DNA from: Doris montereyensis
Taxonomy: Eukaryota; Mollusca; Gastropoda; Nudibranchia; Dorididae
NCBI GenBank assembly: GCA_037039925.1
Contig: JAXRKP010000100.1
Span: 265,001 to 329,000, forward strand
Length of the DNA: 64,000 nt
Direction of reading: 5' to 3'
Shown: one piece after another, positions 48,384 to 60,224 of the stretch
How the letters are laid out: each line of letters starts with the position of its first letter
Numbering within the stretch: the first letter of the stretch is position 1
The notes under the pieces: model-generated
Databases searched by the model: none
Told to the model about the DNA's origin: nothing
The model's input: the letters and a program-made list of their open reading frames with translations, nothing else
Program-made: the position numbers and the translations under genes

Positions 48384-48797
48384 TATTGAATGGGCCAAAA
48401 ATCTTGCCCGAAGTTTGACAGTACTCCTTATAACTAATTGTTTAGTTTCGTTCAGAATTCGCATGCAGTAAGATTATTTAAGTTTATGTATGAAATTTCA
48501 AGTCAATATGTTAAAATTTGTTAATAATATAAATGATTAAACATAATAAGGTCAAAGACAAAGGTGTGGCTCAGAACACACCTAATTTGTAACGAAAATC
48601 ATTTAATGTTTAAATGCTCTGCATTTAGGAAAATTCATTTTCACAGTTTTAACGGTTAAAACATCTTACACAGAATGGTTTTACAGTACAGTGTTTCTGT
48701 ATCTGCCGTGTGATTTTTCTCATTAGCCAACTAGATTATAGGTCTAGCATTTAAAAAAGGGTCAACATGAGATTTTTGGTTGTTTAAATGGTCCTTA

Positions 48798-50748
48798 GCC
48801 ATGCTGATAAGATAGTCGTAGAGACATTGTTTTAACCATGCTGATAAGATAATCATAGAGACATCGTTCTAGCCATGCTGATAAGATAGTCATAGATGAC
48901 ATTATTCTAGCCATGCTGATAAGATAGCCATAGAGAGCCATGCTGATAAGATAATCATAGAGACATCGTTCTAGCCATGCTGATAAGATAATCTTAGAGA
49001 CATTGTTCTAGCCATGCTGATAAGATAATCATAGAGACATTGTTCTAGCCATGCTGATAAGATTAGAGACATTGTTCTAGCCATGCTGATAAGATAGTCA
49101 TAGAGACATTGTTCTAGCCATGCTGATAAGATAATCATAGAGCATCGTTCTAACCATGCTGATAAGATAATCATAGAGACATTGTTCTAGCCATGCTGAT
49201 AAGATAATCATAGAGACATTGTTATAGCCATGCTGATAAGATAATCATAGAGACATTATTCTAGCCATGCTGATAAGATAATCTTAGAGACATTATTCTA
49301 GCCATGCTGATGAGATAGTCATTCATAGAGATATTGTTCTAGCCATGCTGATAATATAGTCATAGAGACATCGTTCTAGCCATGCTGATAAGATAGTCAT
49401 AGAGACATCGTTCTAGACATGCTGATAAGATAGTCATAGAGACATTGTTCTAGACATGCTGATAAGATAGTCATAGAGACATTGTTCTTGCTATGCTCAT
49501 AAGATAATCATAGCGACATTGTTCTAGACATGCTGATAAGATAGTCATAGAGACATTATTCTAGCCATGCTGATAAGATAGTCATAGAGACATTGTTCTT
49601 GCTATGCTCATAAGATAGTCATAAAGACATTGTTCTAGGCATGCTGATATGATAGTAGTAGCGACATTGTCCTAGCCATGCTGATAAGATAGTCATAGAG
49701 ACATTATTCTAGACATGCTGATAAGATAGTCATAGAGACATTGTTCTAGCCATGCTGATAAGATAGTCATAGCGACATTGTTCTAACCATGCTGATAAGA
49801 TAGTCATAGCAACATTGTTCTAGACATGCTGATAAGATAGTCATAGCGACATTGTTCTAACCATGCTGATAAGATAGTCATAGCGACATTGTTCTAGACA
49901 TGCTGATAAGATAAGATAGTCATAGAGACATTATTCTAGCCATGCTGATAAGATAGTCATAAAGACATTATTCTAGCCATGCTGATAAGATAGCCATAGA
50001 GACATTATTCTAGCCATGCTGATAAGATAGCCATAGAGACATTATTCTAGCCATGTTGATAAGATAGTCATAGAGACATTATTCTAGCCATGCTGATAAG
50101 ATAGTCATAGAGACATTATTCTAGCCATGCTGATAAGATAGCCATAGAGACATTATTCTAGCCATGCTGATAAGATAGTCATAGAGACATTATTCTAGCC
50201 ATGCTGATAAGATAGTCATAGAGACATTATTCTAGCCATGCTGATAAGATAGCCATAGAGACATTATTCTAGCCATGCTGATAAGATAGCCATAGAGACA
50301 TTATTCTAGCCATGCTGATAAGATAGTCATAGAGACATTATTCTAGCCATGCTGATAAGATAGTCATAGAGACATTATTCTAGCCATGCTGATAAGATAG
50401 CCATAGAGACATTATTCTAGCCATGCTGATAAGATAGCCATAGAGACATTATTCTAGCCATGCTGATAAGATAGTCATAGAGACATTATTCTAGCCATGC
50501 TGATAAGATAGTCATAGAGACATTATTCTAGCCATGCTGATAAGATAGTCATAGAGACATTATTCTAGCCATGCTGATAAGATAGTCATAGAGACATTAT
50601 TCTAGCCATGCTGATAAGATAGCCATAGAGACATTATTCTAGCCATGCTGATAAGATAGTCATAGAGACATTATTCTAGCCATGTTGATAAGATAGTCAT
50701 AGAGACATTATTGTAGCCATGCTGATAAGATAGCCATAGAGACATTGT
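48798..50748. repeat. 37-bp satellite, about 52 copies
   Basis: Units of AGCCATGCTGATAAGATAGT plus CATAGAGACATTATTCT. The left part is variable (ATTGTTC, GCGACATTG, GACATGCTG) and the right part from about 49920 is highly uniform, alternating only AGTCATAG and AGCCATAG; the right side looks like the most recent expansion. Confidence 0.97.
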
Positions 50749-51226
50749 TGAAAGAAAAGGGATGGTGTAGCTGATGCATTTGTCAGGGAAAGTTGGAGCG
50801 TTAGAACGATCAGCTTATTAATTTGAAAACTTGAGACTGCAGGATCTACAACGAGGAATTTTGGGATACACAGGGAGAGATTTTTGTTGCCGCATGAAGA
50901 CAATCCTGACATTCTTAAACCCGACTCGTAAAATTAAACAAGACTGGTATTAGCCGTAAATTGATGCGACCGATAGTAAAGAAAGATCTTGCCTTGAAAT
51001 CATATTAAAGTGTTCAAACCAGTCAAAAATCAAACTCTGTGAAAGTCTATGGTTGAAGGTTCCAGCATTATAGTCGTGAGTCCCGACCTCCTGAAACGTA
51101 AATAGTAGTCCACCTGTCTCAACAACACACTGACGAAGACAACTCACTTGTGGCTAAACAAACCAAACTTGGGGTCGAATCAGTGCATGCGAGTAAGAGT
51201 CATAACAATAAGAAAACACACACAGT

Positions 51227-51590
51227 TAGAATAATGAATGTGAACTGTCGCAATAAACTAGCTTCGACAAAAAACTGAAAGTTGGAACAAGTTGTGGAAA
51301 TACGCAAACCAGATATAATAACAGCATCCGAAACACACCTGTAAGAAAACCTAAAATTCAATGACACCCAGCACCCCGTAGGAAAGACCGATCACTAGGC
51401 CAAAGAGGTGTCCTTATAGCGGTGAAGTTTGACTTCATTTCGGTTGCAAAGGAAACAGATGCAGAGTGTGAAATCCTATGGACGAAAGTGTCCTGAAGCA
51501 AAGTCATGTACTTGTAGGCAGTTTCTATCGCCAACCATCCAGTGGAACTGAAGTCATGAAGCAGCTGCACAAATCTTTAGTAATAATTTG
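51227..51590 (+). pseudogene. LINE endonuclease fragment (non-LTR retrotransposon)
   Basis: A decayed piece of the apurinic-type endonuclease that begins ORF2 of CR1/Jockey/L2-like LINEs and nicks target DNA for insertion. Three frames are needed: MNVNCRN...(51234) to KPDIITASETHL (51306-51341), which holds the catalytic-type Glu; RGVLIAVKFDFIS...ETDAECEILW (from 51404); and VLVGSFYRQPSSGTE (about 51508-51552), the conserved GSFYRPP-like strand. In-frame stops occur at 51276 and after the ETHL segment, so it is dead. The DNA then passes directly into the 36-bp array. Its clade cannot be settled by eye. Confidence 0.85.
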
Positions 51591-53848
51591 TAACACTACA
51601 TCTACCATGGATAATTACACAAAGTGGAAAACCACATCTGTCATGGATAACTCCCCAAAGTGGAAATCCACATCTACCATGAATAACTCCCCAAAGTGGA
51701 GAACCACATCTACCATGGATAACTCCCCAAAGTGGAGAACCACATCTACCATGGATAACTCCCCAAAGTGGAAAACCACATCTACCATGGATAACTCCCC
51801 AAAGTGGAAATCCACATCTACCATGAATAACTCCCAAAGTGGAGAACCACATCTGTCATGGATAACTCCCCAAAGTGGAAAACCACATCTACCATGGATA
51901 ACTCCCCAAAGTGGAAAACCACATCTACCATGGATAACTCCCCAAAGTGGAAAATCACATCTTTCATAGATAACTCCCCAAAGCGGGAAACCACATCTTT
52001 CATAGACAACTCCTCAAATTGGAAAACCACATCTTTCATAGACAACTCCTCAAATTGGAAAACCACATCTACCATGGATAACTCCCCAAAGTGGAAAATC
52101 ACATCTTTCATAGACAACTCCCCAAAGTGGAAAACTACATCTACCATGGATAACTCCTCAAATTGGAAAACCACATCTTTCATAGACAACTCCTCAAATT
52201 GGAAAACCACATCTACCATGGATAACTCCCCAAAGTGGAAAACCACATCTACCATGGATAACTCCCCAAAGTGGAAAACCACATCTACCATGGACAACTC
52301 CCCAAAGTGGAAAACTACATCTACCATGGATAACTCCCCACAATGGAAAACTACATCTACCATGGATAACTCCCCACAATGGAAAACCACATCTACCATG
52401 GATAACTCCCCAAAATGGAAAACTACATCTACCATGGATAACTCCCCACAATGGAAAACTACATCTACCATGGACAACTCCCCAAAGTGGAAAACTACAT
52501 CTATTATGGATAACTCCCCAAAATCGAAAACCACATGTGTCATAGACAACTCCTCAAAGTGGAAAATTACATCTACCATGGATAACTCCCCAAAATGGAA
52601 AACTACATCTACCATGGATAACTCCCCAAAGTGGAAAACTACATCTATTATGGATAACTCCCCAAAATGGAAAACTACATCTACCATGGATAACTCCCCA
52701 AAATGGAAACCTACAACTACCATGGATAACTCCCCAAAGTGGAAAACTACATCTACCATGGATAACTCCCCAAAGTGGAAAACTACATCTACCATGGATA
52801 ACTCCCCAAAGTGGGAAACCACATGTGTCATAGACAACTCCCCAAAGTGGAAAACTACATCTACCATGGATAACTCCCCAAAGTGGAAAACCACATGTTT
52901 CATAGACAACTCCCCAAATTGGAAAACTACATCTAACATGGATAACTCCCCAAAATGGAAAACTACATCTACCATGGATAACTCCACAAAGTGGAAAACT
53001 ACATCTATTATGGATAACTCCCCAAAGTGGAAAACCATATCTTTCATAGACAACTCCTCAAAGTGGAAAACCACACCTTTCATACACAATTCCTCAAAGT
53101 GGAAAACCACACCTTTCATAGACAATTCCCCAAAGTGGAAAACCACATCTTTCATACACAATTCCCCAAAGTGGAAAACCACATCTTTCATAGACAACTC
53201 CCCAAAGTGGAAAACCACATCTTTCATAGACAACTCCCCAAAGTTGAGAACCACATCTACCATGGATAACTCCCCAAAGTGGAAAACCACATCTTTCATA
53301 GACAATTCCCCAAAGTGGAAAACTACATGTACCATGGATAACTCCCCAAAGTGGAAAACTACATCTACCATGGATAACTCCCCAAAGTGGAAAACCACAT
53401 CTTTCATAGACAACTCCCTAAAGTGGAAAACTACATCTACCATGGATAACTCCCCAAAGTGGAAAACTACATCTACCATGGATAACTCCCCAAAGTGGAA
53501 AATCACATCTTTCATAGACAATTCCCCAAAGTGGAAAACTACATTTACCATGGATAACTCCCCAAAGTGGAAAACTATATCTACCATGGATAACTCCCCA
53601 AAGTGGAAAACTACATCTACCATGGATAACTCCCCAAAGTGGAAAACTACATGTGTCATAGACAACTCCCCAAAGTGGAAAACCACATCTTTCATAGACA
53701 AATCCCCAAAGTGGAAAACCACATCTTTCATAGACAAATCCCCAAAGATGAAAACCACATCTTTCATAGACAAATCCCCAAAGTGAAAAACCACATCTTT
53801 CATAGACAAAATCCCAAAGTGGAAAACCACATCTACCATGGATAACTC
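51590..53848. repeat. 36-bp minisatellite, about 62 copies
   Basis: Units of ACCATGGATAACTCCCCAAA plus GTGGAAAACCACATCT, with a common TTTCATAGACAA variant. Being 12 codons long with no stop in the main frame on either strand, it gives overlapping open frames of 642 codons (+) and 691 codons (-). It begins within the LINE endonuclease fragment; whether the unit itself comes from the LINE is not clear. Confidence 0.97.
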
Positions 53849-55697
53849 CCCAATGACTATAAATAATTCCAATGACTGCATAAATAACCCCAATGACTAC
53901 ATAAATAAGCCCAATGACTATATAAATAACCCCAATGACTATATAAATAACCCCAATTACTACATAAATAACCCCAATGACTATATAAATAACCCCAATG
54001 ACTACATAAACAACCCCAATGACTACATAAACAACCCCAATGACTACATAAATAATCTCAATGACTATATAAATAACCCCATTGACTATATAAATAACCC
54101 CAATGACTATATAAATAACCCCAATGACTACATAAATAACCCCAATGACTACATAAATAACCCAATGACTACATAAATAACCCCAATGACTACATAAATA
54201 ACCCCATTGACTATATAAATAACCCCAATGACTACATAAATAACCCCATTGACTATATAAATAACCCCAATGACTACATAAATAACCCCAATCCCCAATG
54301 ACTATATAAATAACCCCAATGACTATATAAATAACCCCAATGACTACATAAATAACCCCAATGACTACATAAATAACCCTAATGACTACATAAATAACCC
54401 TAATGACTACATAAATAACCCCAATAACTACATAAACAACCTCAATGACTACATAGATAACCCCAATCCCCAATAACTACATAAATAACCCCAATGACTA
54501 TATAAATAACCCCAATGACTATATAAATAACCCCAATGACTACATAAATAACCACAATGACTATATAAATAACCCCAATGACTATATAAATAACCCCAAT
54601 GACTGTATAAATAACCCCAATGACTATATAAATAACCCCAATGACTGCATGAATAACCCCAATGACTACATAAATAACCCCAATGACTATATAAATAACC
54701 CCAATGACTATATAAATAACCCCAATGACTACATAAATAACCCCAAGGACTACATAAATAACCCCAATGACTATATAAATAGCTCCAATGACTACATAAA
54801 TAACCCCAAGGACTACATAAATAACCCCAATGACTGCATGAATAGCTCCAATGACTACATAAATAACCCCAATGACTATATAAATAACCCCAATGACTAC
54901 ATAAATAACCCCAAGGACTACATAAATAACCCCAATGACTGCATGAGTAACTCCAATGACTACATAAATAACCCCAATGACTATATAAATAACCCCAATG
55001 ACTACATAAATAACCCCAAGGACTACATAAATAACCCCAATGACTGCATGAATAACCCCAATGACTATATAAATAACCCCAATGACTATATAAATAACCC
55101 CAATGACTGCATGAATAACCCCAATGACTATATAAATAACCCCAATGACTACATGAATAACCCCAAGGACTACATGAATAACCCCAATGACTACATGAAT
55201 AACCCCAATGACTACATAAATAACCCCAATGACTATATAAATAACCCCAATGACTACATAAATAACCCCAATGACTATATAAATAACCCAAATGACTACA
55301 TAAATAACCCCAATGACTACATAAATAACCCCAATGACTATATAAATAACCCCAATGACTAAATAAATAACCCCAATGACTACATAAATAACCCCAATGA
55401 CTACATAAATAACCCCAATGACTGCATGAATAACTCCAATGACTGCATAAATAACGTCAATGACTGCATGAATAACCCAATGACTACATAAATAACTCCA
55501 ATGACTATATAAATAACCCCAATGACTACATAAATAACTCCAATGACTATATAAATAACCCCAATGACTATAAATAACCCCAATGACTGCATGAATAATG
55601 TTAATGACTACATAAATAACCCCAATGACTACATAAATAACCCCAATGACTATATAAATAACCCCAATGACTGCATGAATAACCCCAGTGACTGCAT
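53849..55697. repeat. 21-bp satellite, about 88 copies, LINE-derived
   Basis: Units of AATAACCCCAATGACTACATA, which is one base over the quoting limit only if extended; 7 codons reading INNPND(Y/C) on the + strand. The final units read NNPSDCIVLQ and continue into LINE reverse-transcriptase sequence, and (I/N)NPNDC...LQ is the kind of segment found after the FADD motif in CR1/Jockey-type ORF2. The - strand frame stays open for over 430 codons as a repeat product. Confidence 0.93.
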
Positions 55698-57345
55698 TGT
55701 GCTTCAAATGGGACCTTGAGTCTCTGGTGAGCTGACGAAGACATGGCAGTTGTAATTCCACCCTGCTAAATGCTTTGTAATGTCAATTGATTCTGTGGTG
55801 AGCTGGACGAAGACAGCAGTTGTAATTCCACCCGGCTAAATGCTTTGTAATGTCAATTGATTCTCTGGTGAGCTGGACGAAGACATGGCAGTTGTAATTC
55901 CACCCGGCTAAATGCTTTGTAATGTCAATTGATTCTCTGGTGAGCTGGACGAAGACATGGCAGTTGTAATTCCACCGGCTAAATGCTTTGTAATGTCAAT
56001 TGATTCTGTGGTGAGCTGGACGAAGACATGGCAGATTTAGTTCCACCGGCTAAATACTTTGTAATGTCAATTGATTCTGTGGTGAGCTGGACGGAGACAT
56101 GGCAGGTGTAGTTCCACCCAGCTAAATACTTTGTAATGTCAATTGATTTTCTGGTGAGCTTGACGAAGGCATGGCAGATTTAGATCCGCCTGGCGAAATG
56201 TAATGTCAATTGATTCTCTGGTGAGCTGGACGAAGATATTCCAGATTTAGTTCCACCCGGCTAAATACTTTGTAATGTCAATTGATTTTCTGGTGAGCTG
56301 GACAGACACATGGCAGGTGTAGTTCCACCCGGCTAAATGCTTTGTAATGTCAATTGATTTTCAGGTGAGCTTGACGAAGGCTTGGCAGATTTAGATCCGC
56401 CTGGCGAAATGTAATGTCAATTGATTCTCTGGTGAGCTGGACGAAGATATTCCAGATTTAGTTCCACCTGGCTCAATACTTGTAATGTCAATTGGTCTTC
56501 TGGTGAGCTGGACAAAGACATGGCAGTTGTAGTTCCACCAGGCTAAATGCTTTGTGATGTTAATTGATTTTCTGGTGAGCTGGACTTAGACCTAGCAGTT
56601 GTAATTCCACCCGGCTAAATGCTTTGTAATATCAATTGATTCTGTTGCGAGCTGACGAAGACATGGCAGTTGTAGTTCCACCCGGCTAAATGCTTTATAA
56701 TGTCAACTGATTCTCTGGTGAGCTGGACGAAGACATGGCAGTTGTAGTTCCACCCTGCCAAATGCTTTGTAATGTCAATTGATTCTCTGGTGAGCTGGAG
56801 GAAGACATGGCAGTTGTAGTTCCACCCGGGTTAAATGCTTTGTAATGTCAATTGATTTTCTGGTGAGGTAGACGAAGACATGGCAGTTGTAGTTCCACCC
56901 GGCTAAATGCTTTGTAATGTCAATTGATTTTCTGGTGAGGTAGACGAAGACATGACAGTTGTAGTTCCACCCGGCTAAATGCTTTGTAATGTCAATTGAT
57001 TTTCTGGTGAGCTGGACGAAGACATGGCAGTTGTAGTTCCATCCGGCTAAATGCTTTGTAATGTCAATTGATTTTCTGGTGAGCTGGAGGAAGACATGGC
57101 AGTTGTAGTTCCACCCGGCTAAATGCTTTGTAATGTCAATTGATTTTCTGGTGAGCTGGACGAAGACATGGCAGTTGTAGTTCCCCACCCAGCTAAATGC
57201 TTTGTGATATCAATTGATTCTCTGGTGAGGTAGACGAAGACATGGCAGATGTAGTTCCGTCTGGCTAAATGCATTGGAATATCATTTGATTTTCTGGTGA
57301 GCTGGACGAAGACATGGCAGATGTAATCCCACCCAGCTAAATGCT
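55698..57345 (+). repeat. 72-bp array made from a LINE RT segment
   Basis: About 22 units of 72 bp. On the + strand one unit reads DSLVSWTKTWQL-x-FHPAKCFVMSI, where x is a stop or altered codon. This is the W..xWQMxFxPxKCxVM segment that follows the reverse-transcriptase palm in CR1/Jockey-type LINEs. The first unit is preceded by DLESLVS and the last runs into KCFVLSISNKKKPSP (from 57339), so the array sits in register inside the old ORF. Confidence 0.9.
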
Positions 57346-57447
57346 TTGTACTGTCAATCTCAAATAAGAAAAAGCCATCACCAGCTATATTACACAATGC
57401 TTGGCCGCTCACTGACATGTGAATGGAATGATACCTTGGCGTGCATG

Positions 57448-57605
57448 CACCACAACAAAATTCTAAAATGGGACCACCACCACAACAAAATTCTAAAAAT
57501 GGGACCACCACCACAACAAAATTCTAAAATGGGACCACCACCACAACAAAATTCTAAAATGGGACCACCACCACAACAAAATTCTAAAATGGGACCACCA
57601 CGTCA
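57448..57605 (+). repeat. 30-bp array, 5 copies, LINE-derived
   Basis: Five units of about 30 bp, CACCACAACAAAATTCTAAA plus ATGGGACCAC, encoding HHHNKILKWD. This corresponds to the LKWDHHxxN segment next to YLGV in the LINE ORF that flanks it on both sides. One unit has one extra A. Confidence 0.93.
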
Positions 57606-57934
57606 ACAATGATAAAGCAAAGGTTATGATTCATCAGGCACAAACTTACACACTAATGAGACAGACTCTAGGATATGTCTGTGCAGCGAAGGACCCCTAC
57701 TAATAAAGTTCATATAATCAAAATAAAGCGTCCAAAGACAAGTTGCACGGTTTACAAAAGAGATCCACAGTGTGTCACACATGCCCTTGAAAAATTTAAA
57801 TTTCAACCTTTGGAAGATCGCAGGAAAACAGCTTGTCTCGCCCTGTTTTTAAAGCCACCAGAGGCAATTAAGGAATTTTCTTCCTCAGCGCTACCTACAA
57901 AACAAAAGAAATCACTCTATCAGACATGGCATCT

Positions 57935-58410
57935 GATTCCAATTTATTCAATCACACACCAGAACAGACACATTTCAAATTCATTCAACCACACACCAGA
58001 ACAGAAACACTTCAAATTCATTCAATCACACACCAGAACAGACACATTCTACTTTATTCAATCACACACCAGAACAGACACATTTCAAATTCATTCAACC
58101 ACACACCAGAACAGAAACACTTCAAATTCATTCAATCACACACCAGAACAGACACATTCTACTTTATTCAATCACACACCAGAACAGACACATTTCAAAT
58201 TCATTCAACCACACACCAGAACAGAAACACTTCAAATTCATTCAATCACACACCAGAACAGACACATTCTACTTTATTCAATCACACACCAGAACAGACA
58301 CATTTCAAATTCATTCAACCACACACCAGAACAGAAACACTTCAAATTCATTCAATCACACACCAGAACAGACACATTCCACTTCATTCAATCACACACC
58401 AGAGCAGACA
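57935..58410 (+). repeat. 110-bp higher-order array inside LINE ORF2
   Basis: Four 110-bp units (GACACATTCT or CC at 58041, 58151, 58261, 58371), each made of three related subunits of 37, 37 and 36 bp around CACACACCAGAACAGACACA. Subunits encode (F)KFIQPHTRTDTF-like peptides, an expansion of the PxTRTDxYKNSFFPRT segment at the end of the LINE ORF. As 110 is not a multiple of 3, the long + strand frames of 299 and 203 codons here are fortuitous. Confidence 0.93.
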
Positions 58411-58537
58411 CTTACAAAACAGCTTCTTTCCCAGAACCATTACAGATTGGAATGGGCTGCCACAGGACGTTGTGGGGAGCGAGAACATGGATGATTTTAC
58501 GAAGACTCTGGCCACATTTGTGTCCCTTGGGAATTGA

Positions 58538-58640
58538 CTGTGTGTGTGCTGTGTTGATTGTACAGTTGCAGTGATGGGCATGCTTTAGCCTTTTTGCGAC
58601 TCAGTTTCCAGATCCAGAAGAGTTTGATTGAGGTGTCTAC
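58538..58640 (+). mobile_element. Probable LINE 3' UTR
   Basis: Directly follows the ORF2 stop and ends around CAGTTTCCAGATCCAGAAGA. The boundary with host DNA is not clear; no poly(A) or tail repeat was seen. Confidence 0.45.
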
Positions 58641-59009
58641 TTGATAGATTCAAATAGTGATCACGTGAAAAGAATTTTGTTTCGGCACAAAACCGACTTT
58701 ACGCTAGAGATTGTTTGAAGCTGTCAAAATGATATTATGCATGGTTCCAAAAGGTCCATGGCTGTATTCTCGAACCGTCTGGTCAATGTAGTGATGGCCG
58801 ATAAAATATCATTGTAACTATTAGTACTGATTGGGGAGGAGGTTACAGTCTCATGTTTTGACAGGAAGCGGTATTCTACTGTGTTGGTCAGTGTGGCTTT
58901 CTTTGAGCGGTTAATTGACAACGTTGACTGTTTAGCTCAGGGTTTGCCTCAATGTCTCCGCAACATAAAGCAGATAGACTTAGAGAAAGAACATTTGCTT
59001 TCTAGCACA
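58641..59009. other. Unique DNA, no gene seen
   Basis: Nothing recognised between the LINE end and the 54-bp array. Confidence 0.45.
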
Positions 59010-60224
59010 GACCTTTGAGCTAGTGAGACTCATTTGCCTACCGGCTTGGGTCCTTCTGCCACAGACCTGTGAGCTAGTGAGACTCATTTGCCTACTGGCT
59101 TGGGTCCTTCTGGCACAGACCTGTGAGCTAGTGAGACTCATTTCCCTACCGGCTTGGGTCCTTCTGCCACAGACCTGTGAGCTAGTGAGACTCATTTCCC
59201 TACCGGCTTGGGTCCTTCTGCCACAGACCTGTGAGCTAGTGAGACTCATTTCCCTACCGGCTTGGGTCCTTCTGCCACAGACCCTGTGAGACTCATTTGA
59301 GCTGGCACAGACCTGTGAGAGATTCATTTGCCTACCGGCTTGGGTCCTTCTGGCACAGACCTGTGAGCTAGTGAGATTCATTTGCCTACCGGCTTGTGTC
59401 CTTCTGGCACAGACCTGTGAGCTAGTGAGATTCATTTGCCTACCGGCTTGGGTCCTTCTGGCACAGACCTGTGAGCTAGTGAGATTCATTTGCCTACCGG
59501 CTTGGGTCCTTCTGGCACAGACCTGTGAGCTAGTGAGACTCATTTGCCTACCGGCTTGGGTCCTTCTGGCACAGACCTGTGAGCTAGTGAGATTCATTTG
59601 CCTACCGGCTTGTGTCCTTCTGGCACAGACCTGTGAGCTAGTGAGATTCATTTGCCTACAGGCTTGGGTCCTTCTGGCACAGACCTGTGAGGTAGTGAGA
59701 TTAATTTGCCTACCGGCTTGGGTCCTTCTGGCACAGACCTGTGAGCTAGTGAGACTCATTTGCCTACCGGCTTGGGTCCTTCTGGCACAGACCTGTGAGC
59801 TAGTGAGATTAATTTGCCTACCGGCTTGGGTCCTTCTGGCACAGACCTGTGAGCTAGTGAGACTCATTTGCCTACCGGCTTGTGTCCTTCTGGCACAGAC
59901 CTGTGAGCTAGTGAGATTCATTTGCCTACCGGCTTGGGTCCTTCTGGCACAGACCTGTGAGCTAGTGAGATTCATTTGCCTACCGGCTTGGGTCCTTCTG
60001 GCACAGACCTGTGAGCTAGTGAGATTCATTTGCCTACCGGCTTGGGTCCTTCTGGCACAGACCTGTGAGCTAGTGAGATTAATTTGCCTACCGGCTTGGG
60101 TCCTTCTGGCACAGACCTGTGAGCTAGTGAGACTCATTTGCCTACCGGCTTGGGTCCTTCTGGCACAGACCTGTGAGCTAGTGAGATTCATTTGCCTACC
60201 GGCTTGGGTCCTTCTGGCACAGAC
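59010..60224. repeat. 54-bp minisatellite, about 22 copies
   Basis: Units with GCCTACCGGCTTGGGTCCTT and CTGGCACAGACCTGTGAGCT plus AGTGAGATTCATTT. At 54 bp (18 codons) it leaves long frames open on both strands (429 codons on -, 350 on +). One rearranged unit lies near 59280-59330. Confidence 0.97.

Larger units (their letters stand above)
57339..58537 (+). pseudogene. LINE ORF2 C-terminal part with two internal array expansions
   Basis: Successive pieces of a non-LTR reverse transcriptase ORF, frameshifted. KCFVLSISNKKKPSP is at 57339, YYTMLGRSLT at 57388 and YLGV at 57432. The HHNKILKWD array follows, then KWDHHVNN and YTLMRQTLGYVCAAKDPY (about 57587-57690). After a frame change come VYKRDPQC...LEDRRKTACLALF (57696-57860), the 110-bp array, and NSFFPRTITDWNGLPQDVV with MDDFTKTL to the stop at 58537. 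The YLGVxxxxxLKW, RPTLEYA..WDPY and SFFPRTIxDWNxLP motifs are typical of CR1/Jockey-like elements. The FADD-containing palm is absent. Confidence 0.9.

Noticed and set aside
51818..53893. 691-codon - strand ORF and its 642-codon + strand partner as genes
   Set aside because: Both follow from a stop-free 36-bp unit; neither has a domain, a signal or a proper end outside the array.
54442..55761. 439-codon - strand ORF (VIGVIY repeats) as a membrane protein
   Set aside because: Hydrophobicity comes from the 21-bp unit; the sense strand shows it to be LINE-derived.
57675..58574. 299-codon ORF as an intact gene
   Set aside because: It passes from a genuine LINE segment into an array and leaves the LINE frame before the NSFFPRT motif; it is a pseudogene.
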